From Siphonodentalium dalli (lineage: Eukaryota; Mollusca; Scaphopoda; Gadilida; Siphonodentaliidae), in the NCBI GenBank assembly GCA_032622095.1, contig CP136061.1:35721797-35785796 (forward strand): a stretch of DNA of 64,000 nt, given 5' to 3'. The notes under the pieces were generated by a model. It was not told the DNA's origin. It saw only the letters and a program-made list of their open reading frames with translations, and did not search any database. Shown piece by piece: positions 50,901 to 59,900 of the stretch. The stretch's first letter is position 1. Each line of letters opens with the position of its first letter. The position numbers and the translations under genes were made by a program.

Positions 50901-53900
50901 CTGGGAACCTCATTCTGCTGAGGTGTAAGCAGAATGAGGTCCCCAGAGGGTGCATTTGGTGACGCTAGCCCGCTATGCGGGGTAGCATCACTAAATTCAC
51001 CCTCTGGGGACCTCATTCTGCAAATGACAGACACACTATTTCAAGGCTTGAGTGTGATGGCCCTCGAAATGAAAATGATTTGGTCACGCGAACCCTATGT
51101 TTGACAACTTTATTATTATTTTTTCAGCTATTGCTTGATAACGAGGCAGATATCGATAGTAAGAATGAAGAGGAACAGACACCAGTTCACTTAGCAGCCA
51201 AGTTCGGTCGAACAAAGTATGTATTTCTTTGCTAAGGGAAAAGTCAGTCCATTCACTGTTTTTGTTTCCGGATGATAACTTTAGTAAGTCTGAACTGAAT
51301 GGAATGAAAATTTATATGTGGGTTTACTAGCACAAAATACAGCTAAAATTGGGTTCCGCCAGCCTATTTTCACCAGAGTTACGGATTTTTTTGTTGGAAT
51401 TTGCACTTAATTTTCGTTTCCAGATGATAAACTTTCATTCCATTCGGAACTGAATTGAATGAAATTTGGTATGTGAGTTTACTAACCCAAAATACAGGTC
51501 AAATTTGAATTTGGGTTCTGCCTGCCAATTTTCACCTGAGTTATGGCCCATTGTTTAAATTACCATGTGCGTATTTTGCCACGCCCTAGTGATGCTCTTG
51601 TTTCTCCTAGGATGAGAAAATCACATCAAAGTAAAATTCCTACAATGCAAGAAATCAAGAATATTTTCCAGGAGAAAATATTTTATCACTTGGGTATTCT
51701 GCATATTAATCAGTTGCCAGTCCTTCTTTTTTGAGACACACAATAGCGCTAATGCATCTTCACATATTAGGCCATTAAAATGTTGGGTGCCCTTGCGATC
51801 TTGGTTGAGTTTAACCATGCCTGGATATAGTGTGTCTGATATTTGCAGAATGAGGTCCCCAGAGAGTGAATTTAGTGTGGGATAGTGTCACCAAATTCCC
51901 CCTCTGGGAACCTCATTCTGCTTAGGCCTCAACTGCTATGGGAGACCTAGGATCAGATTGAAGTTCCCCAGTTGAATTCGGTGATTATTCACCAATTAGT
52001 CACCATAATTATATATTTTATCGTCTGCAAATTAGGGGATATAGGAACTGAACAGAATGGAAAAGGTCACTAAAAACAATGTTAATTTGAGACTATAGAT
52101 ACTTTCAGAGAAGATGAGGCCTATGCATAATGAGGTACACAGAGGGTGAATTTAGTGATGCTATCCTGCTGCATGGGGTAGCGTCATTAAATTCACCTTC
52201 TGGGGACCTCATTCTGCAAATGACAGACACACTATTTCAAGGCCTGAAATAAATGCTGATGAATCGCTTTAACTCTTTCATGACAGGAGCTGCTCTGGTG
52301 CAGCATTACAGATCATGTGCCAGTGCATTCTCTTAAATATGCGAGTTTGCCATAGGAAGCCTCGCATATATAACAGAATGCACTGGCTTACAAAGTCAAG
52401 GTTAATATTGTTAGGCCAATGCATTCTCTTATATATGCGAGGCTCCCTGAGAGAATGCATTGGCACAGTGTTTTTACAAAATTTCAGGAAGCTCCAGTGA
52501 TGGAAGAGTTAATACTTAGTTTCTTAATTTTATAGTATTGTGAGAGAGATTCTTCATCGTGACAAGCGAGCTGTGAATGACGAGGACGAGAACTCCAACA
52601 CGCCTCTCCATTTGTGTGCCTTGTTTGGTAATGCCAAAGCGGCTGAAGTTCTCATAGAGTATGGTGCCGATGTCGCTGCAAGGTAAGAAGCAATATTAAT
52701 ATTTCACTCTGTGAATGGACATTAAGTCTTTATGATGTCAAGTACAATTTCATTTGAATTATTTTTTAGATATATACTTATTCTTATTTCTACTTGAAAA
52801 TTGACTCCCTTTGAATTTCAACTATACCCTATCTAGAAATTGCGTCCAGTGTTTGGTAATTGCAAAGTAAAATTATACTGTCTGTCAATTTGAAATTTTG
52901 AAAAACTGTAGGCCAACTTTATATATATAGTAAAACTTCTCCAAATCGAACACCCTTCGGACTGGCCCTTCTGTTCTGTTTAGAGAGGTGTTCGGTTTAT
53001 AGAAAATCGCACTACGATCAGAATGTTTTGACGTTGATCCAAAGACTAGTAAGAGTTATCGATGCACAACCAACTCATTGATTAATTTAACTTTATTCAA
53101 TAAAATAGAATAAAATAACAATAGATAAAACATGGTATAATAAGAATAAAAAACATGGTATATGACATAGATATGACAGTAAACATGGAAACGTTAACTT
53201 TTATGGTGATTCGTGGTTTATGAAAATGTCGCTGACAAATGTAGCACAGGTACAGTAATGCCCAAAGTAATTGACCACTTAACCACAGCAGAATTATGGG
53301 TAATTTTTCAGAATTTAGTCGGAAATATGGCTTGTAGAGAGCTTTCCGATGAATGGCAACAAGCCATATTTCCGACTAAATCCTGAAAAAATACCCATAA
53401 TTCTGCTGTGGTTAAGTGGTCAATTACTTTGGGCATTACTGTATAGTAGTTTCATACTCTTGTATATGCTCACCGATTTAATTTGTGGTCTTTTGGTTGG
53501 CGAATGCTTTGAACCAGATTATAACAGCAAGTGTCTGTTTATATAACTGTATTCAATGAATAATGGTGACTTCATGGAGAATAAAGTCCAGAAACATGCC
53601 TATGTGAGCGAGGTCAAGGACACAGTCGCATGAAATTGGACCCACCCATATTGTTCCTGGGATCAAAGTAGGGCTACATACCAAATTTGAGTCGAATCGG
53701 TCAAGCAGTTTTTGAGTCTATAAGACACATACATACATACACACACACAGACAGAAGTTCCAAAATATGTAATAGATGAGAATGCACTTAGGTGAATTTG
53801 GGACCGGACAATTTATTCGGTATGGAGAGGGATTCGGTTTATAGATGGTCAGGTTTGGAGAGATTTTACTATATAACGTTGTTTGGACTTTCAGGAATTA

Positions 53901-56900
53901 CAGTTTATGGACACCACTTGACTGCGCTGCATCAAAAGGTTGGACGAAAACTGCCAGAGTATTATTGGACAATGATGCTCCTGTCGAGGCTATGGACAAA
54001 GCGAAGGTAGGTAGACTGGTAGACTGGCTTGCTAGTGATGCTCATCTAGAGTGACTTCGAGATCGGTCGCAGCTAGTCACAGCCGGATTTGGGACCTCGA
54101 AGTTACCATGACCAGGATATGTGACGTCACGTTTCCATCAAATCCTGGTTGCGGGTTCGCGTACTACCGATCAAATCCAAAATGGCGGCCACTGAATAAA
54201 TGAAAAAGGCAGACAATGGTTGAATGAATGAAAAAATTTATCTGTAGTTGATACGTGTAGATTTTTATCTTTGGGTTCGATGGTTGTTTTAGGAAAACAC
54301 TTATCTATCTAATTTTATGAAACTATTTTTGGAAAGTTGGAGTTTATAGTTAATTCCGAATGTCGATGTTTTTTTAATATTCCCAGGCCATATAACCGAT
54401 CGTATATACATGCCTAGGCCTATATAAACTAATAATGTTTATTTATATATAATTAATGCTCTTAAAGTATAAAATATACAGCATTGGTCTGATCAACAGA
54501 TAACCCTATATAGTTTATGATACCAGACCCTCAAATTCGATGATTAAATTACAGGGAATCATGTTGTTTGTATTGGATACTGAAAGTGACATTCGTTGCG
54601 GCTGCAGTCGCGGTCATAGTCGTTCGAGATTCCTCGGATATGGACATGCGCAGACTTATTTCCGATATCGGCTGTGACCGAAGCTGCAGCCGATCTCGAA
54701 GTCACTCCTATTCACCTTTTTCAGGGGTATATGTTTGAACCCTTTCTAGACTCATTGATGAGTAGTTGCCTTAGGAAATGTTCAGATAATAAGTTCAACA
54801 AATGTCATATGTTGAACTTATTATCTGAGCATTTCCCGCAAATGAATATTAATCCTTCTGCACTTCCAAAAACAATAACAACACAAATTTCTCATGTTTT
54901 TTGAAGACACATTTGCATTATAAACCTAAGTGGCATTTAAATGGGTGTGGGGTTATCCATAGTCCCAATGGGACAGTCAGTCACACCTCTAGTTTTGTTG
55001 AGTAAGAATATACAATTTGAGAATATGAAGACCCCTGCAGAGTTTCCCATCCCTGTAAACTGTGCCATTACACCATTAAGATTACTTTATTAAGCTCCAA
55101 ACGGTGATCGCAGGGCTGATGCTGGATGTTCAAATTACACCACTCAGCAAGCTTTTTAACCCTTTCAGTGCCAAGTCCGATTTTTGTATCAACCCATATT
55201 TCCTTGATAATTTTTCAAATTTATTGATTATAATAATGTGATACATTGATGGAAAGAGCTCTAAGAGCTCTTTCCATCAATGTATCACATTATTATAATT
55301 AATAAATTTGAAAAATTATCAAGGAAATATGGGTTGATACAAAAATCGGACTTGGCACTGAAAGGGTTAATTAAAGCACTGTTTTATCAGGAAATCTTTC
55401 ACAGACTGTCAATTATAATTAACTGGTTTGTGGGATACAGTGTATCACCAAATAAATAACATTATGTTTACTAACTCTACTCTAATATTGTGAAATACAC
55501 ATGTGGCTTTTATCAGATATCAAGAGGAATTATGTTATTTAACTGCTACTTGACATTAATGGGGGTTCCTTGCTGTATGCAAAATCGGCTCGGTCCTTTT
55601 CCCCGGACAGCTTGCTCTTTCGGTGATTAATAATGCTGAGCTGTATGAAATTGCATGGTATTACACGATGCATCACAACTCTACAACTTGCTTAATAAAG
55701 CAAGCTCAATTGTGTAATCAAGCCTTGAAATAGGGTGTCTGTCATTTGCAGAATGAGGTCCCCAGAGGGTGAATTTAGTGATGCTACCCCGCATAGCGGG
55801 CTAGCATCACCAAATTCACCCTCTGGGGACCTCATTCTGCTTACACCTCAGCAGAATGAGGTTCCCAGAGGGTGAATTTGGTGATGCTAGCCCGCTATGC
55901 GGGGTAGCATCACTAAATTCACCCTCTGGGGACCTCATTCTGCAAATGACAGACACCCTATGTCAAGGCTTGTGTGTAATGGCACCTTAACATTTGTTAT
56001 CATTTATTTTCTAGACAACACCTCTTCATTTAGCAAGTCGGTTTGGACATGATGACATGGTTAAGTTACTGGTAGAATGGGATGCCAGTGTGAGCCAGCG
56101 TGATTCAGATGGTCTCAATTGCTTGGATCTGGCCATAGAACACAATAATGAGTGAGCTTTTAGTAAACTTTATCTAACATTTCCTATGAAATTCCCTGAT
56201 AAAATTGGCGATAACGAATTGGCGATAAAAACATCTGTATCATCGCAATTGCGATACAAGGCGCTCGTGACGTCGTTGACTGGTTCAAAATCATGAATGA
56301 ACTGACATCACATCAATGGCGTGACAATTGCATACTATAAACAAATAGTTCCTAGGTTTTAATATTATTTGATTGCCTACCATCATGAGTATTGTGGTAT
56401 AACATATCACAAAGTAACTAATGTGTATTTGTTCAGTATTTATTATAAATTATATATAACATGCAGGTGCAAGAGATATTGTCCATTTAATACAATTTCC
56501 GTTAGACATAATCGCATGAACTTGCAGGTTGGGAGAATTTAGCAAAGCGAGCTAATCGGGTGACACAGCTACCTTTGCAGGTTGGGAGAATTTACTCAAG
56601 AACGCTAATTGTCGGACACTAATCCAACAATTTTGGCATTTAAGAAACTCCTAAAATGTAATTTGTGCAGTGGATTCTGTCACACCAATGGTAGATAAAT
56701 GTGTTTTATACACAATGTGTTTGTAACGATTCATTTATCGCGACTCATTGAGTAAACTGTACTGCCATTATTAATACTCATTGACAAGTACTAAGTCTGG
56801 ATATATTATTTTGAATGAGGTCCCCAGAGGGTGAATTTAGTGACATCCCACACAGCGGGATAACATCACCAAATTCACCCTCTAGGGACTTCATTCTGCT

Positions 56901-59900
56901 TAGGCCTCATTTTCCGGGAAGTCTCAAATTATCAAGTTTTCAGTCCCTTCTGTTCAGTTTCTATATTCCCTAATTTGCAGAAGATAAATTGCATAATCGA
57001 GGTATAAATAATAGGTGACCAATAGGTGAACATTACCAACTTCAACTGGGGAACAATTTGATCCTATGTCTTGCATAGTAGTTGAGGCTTAAACAGAATT
57101 AGGTTCCCAGAGGGTGAATTTGGTGATTCTAGCCCGCCGTGCGGGATAGCATCACTAAATTCACCCTCTGCGGACCTCATTCTGCAAATGTCAGACACAC
57201 TATATCCAGGCTTGACGAGTAGTCCACTTCGGAAATGTTCAGATAATAATTTCAACAAACAGCCATAGGTCGCTTATTGAACTTGTTAACTGAATATTTC
57301 CCACCAATGAATAGAAATTCTTCTTCACTTGGTATTTACCTGTTTGTCTGTCATATACTTATACTTCCCAAACACCCCTTCAAATGAATAATAGACCATT
57401 CCAATGTATACTTTTATAACTAATGGGACAATCCATTTTGTAAGGAAAGATTAATATTGTCCCTCGTCATACTTTTTGGAATACCAGAGAAACGATTGGT
57501 GCCCATCCTTGCACCTTTGAGAGCAGTAACTTATGAATATTATAATGATAATGGATGGATGATCAAATTTCCAGGTTGATAAGGGATAGATCTATATTGT
57601 AACAAAATGAAGGTTTGGGGAAATAAAAGTATGAACGCTCCGTATCAGAGACGATCATTGGATTATTTTCTAGGCTTACAAAAATTAAAAACTTCCCTTT
57701 TGACAGTCAATATTTCAAGTTAGCAACGTTCTGCTATCGTTACTTTAATTCCTCTGCTCCAGCATACATCTCTGACCTTCTTACGTTGTATGTACCAGGC
57801 CGTGATAACCTCAGTTCCAAGGAAAAACAGCTTCTGGCTGTTCCCGCGGGTAATTATAAGAAAATTGAACGTCGTCTGTTTACACACGCCGCACCAAGTG
57901 TTTGGAACTCCATCTCTCTCAACATTCGTCGTTCGCATTCTATTGACATCTTCAAGCAACGACTTAAGACGCATCTCTTCAAGATTTACCCGCACACAAC
58001 TAGCCGTAGATAGCAACATTGCATCATTCTCCGTATCCATATATTGTATATATTCTAATGTCTGTACATGTATATAACCTGCATATAGAGTCCCAAGCGC
58101 TTCGAGCTACACCAGGGATGAAGCGCTATATAAAATGCTATATATTATTATTATTATATCTGACCACCTATTAATAGGCTTATTGGCACAGTCTATTTAT
58201 TTTCTGGAAAACTTATCAATTGTAGTTGTTAAATCGGATGATGGACATTTAAAAGAACCAAATGTCGCTTTCATCTTGTAAACTGAAAATTACTTTTTCC
58301 CGTTAACAGGAGCACGGCATTAACAATTATAAACTCTGAGGACTGGATGCAAGCCTTGAGAAATGAGAAAATTGACACAGAGACACTGAGAAGAGATACA
58401 CCAATGAGAAAGCTTATCAGGAAAATGCCAGGTTAGTTAACAGGCCTCAAATTATTTTCAGAATGAGGCTGCCAGGGTTCACGCCAATGGCCAATTTTTT
58501 TCTCCAAAAATGGCTAAAACATTTTTCATTTTTTTTACCAGAAAATTGTAAATCTAATTCAAAAACCCAAATTGATTTTGTAACAGGAGCGACATGATCA
58601 CCAAATATTTAGTATGATGATCTGCTAATTGATTAGGTGATATAGCTTAATGGGCAACAAAAAGTGCACTCATGGCAGCGCACTATCGAACAATGTAATA
58701 GAACAGTAATGAGGATTAACAATAATGAATCCTTTGTCTGTCATTAGCTGAATGGTAGATGCTGGGTAGTCGCATATTGTCAAGTAACAATGGTGGGATT
58801 AAAAGAAGTCTAGACACTGTATTTGAAGGTACGGACATAATTATATAGACTGTTAAATCTCATATATATTTTGAAGACCTCTGTTTGTTTGTCTGTCTGT
58901 CTGTCTGTCTGTATGTCTGTCATTAATACAAATCTACGATTCTCGACCGATCGGGACGAAACTTGGTACGTGTGTGTAGTTTGACCAGGCGGTGGACGTT
59001 GTCGTATTGGCGAGCCCGTGCGGCGCCCGCTTCGCGCATGCGCAGACGAGATCTCGGAAACGGGTGGAGCTATCGACTTGAAATTTGCTATGTTAATGTA
59101 CCTTGCCCCGGATACGAATTTTATCGGGTCGACGAGCCCGTGCGACGCCAGCTTCGCGCATGCGCAGACGAGATCTCGGAAACGGGTGGAGCTATCGACT
59201 TGAAATTTGCTATGTGAATGTACCTTGCCCCGGATACGAATTTTATCGGATCGACGAGCCCGTGCGACGCCAGCTTCGCGCATGCGCAGACGAGATCTCG
59301 GAAACGGGTGGAGCTATCGACTTGAAATTTGGTATGTGAATGTATCTTGCCCCGGATACGAATTTTATCGGGTCGCCGAGCCCGTGCGACGCCAGCTTCG
59401 CACATGCGCAGACCAGATCTCGGAAACGGGTAGAGCTATCGACTTGAAATTTGGTTTTTGAATAGCCCGGATGAATAGCCCGCAGACCAGATCTCGGAAA
59501 AGGGTGGAGCTATCGACTTGAAATTTGGTATGTGAATGTATCTTGCCCCGGATACGAATTTTATCGGGTCGCCGAGACCGTGCGACACCAGCTTCGCGCA
59601 TGCGCAGACCAGATCTCGGAAACGGGTAGAGCTATCGACTAAATTTTTTTTTTGAATAGTCCGGACAACGTCGGGCTGGGTAGAGCTATTTTGGTTTGAA
59701 TAGCCCGGACAACGTCGGGCTCATCGGCTAGTCTCATATATATTTTGAAGACCTCTGTCTGTCTGTTTGTTTGTCATTAATACAAATCTACGATTCTCGA
59801 CCGATCGAGACGAAACTTGGTACGTGTGTGTAGTTTGACCAGCCGGTGGTCGTTGTCGTATTGGCGAGCCCGTGCGACGCCCGTGCAGCGCATGCGCAGA

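Larger units (their letters stand above)
52924..53875. mobile_element. Tigger/pogo-like element with nested insertions, abuts exon 14
   Basis: TATAGTAAAACTTCTCCAAA at left and TTTGGAGAGATTTTACTATA at right; subterminal GTTCGGTTTATAG recurs near both ends. Contains family E copy 6 (53251-53443) and an RTE-like 3' tail (53570-53780). No transposase frame. Its right end is 19 nt from exon 14. Confidence 0.7.
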
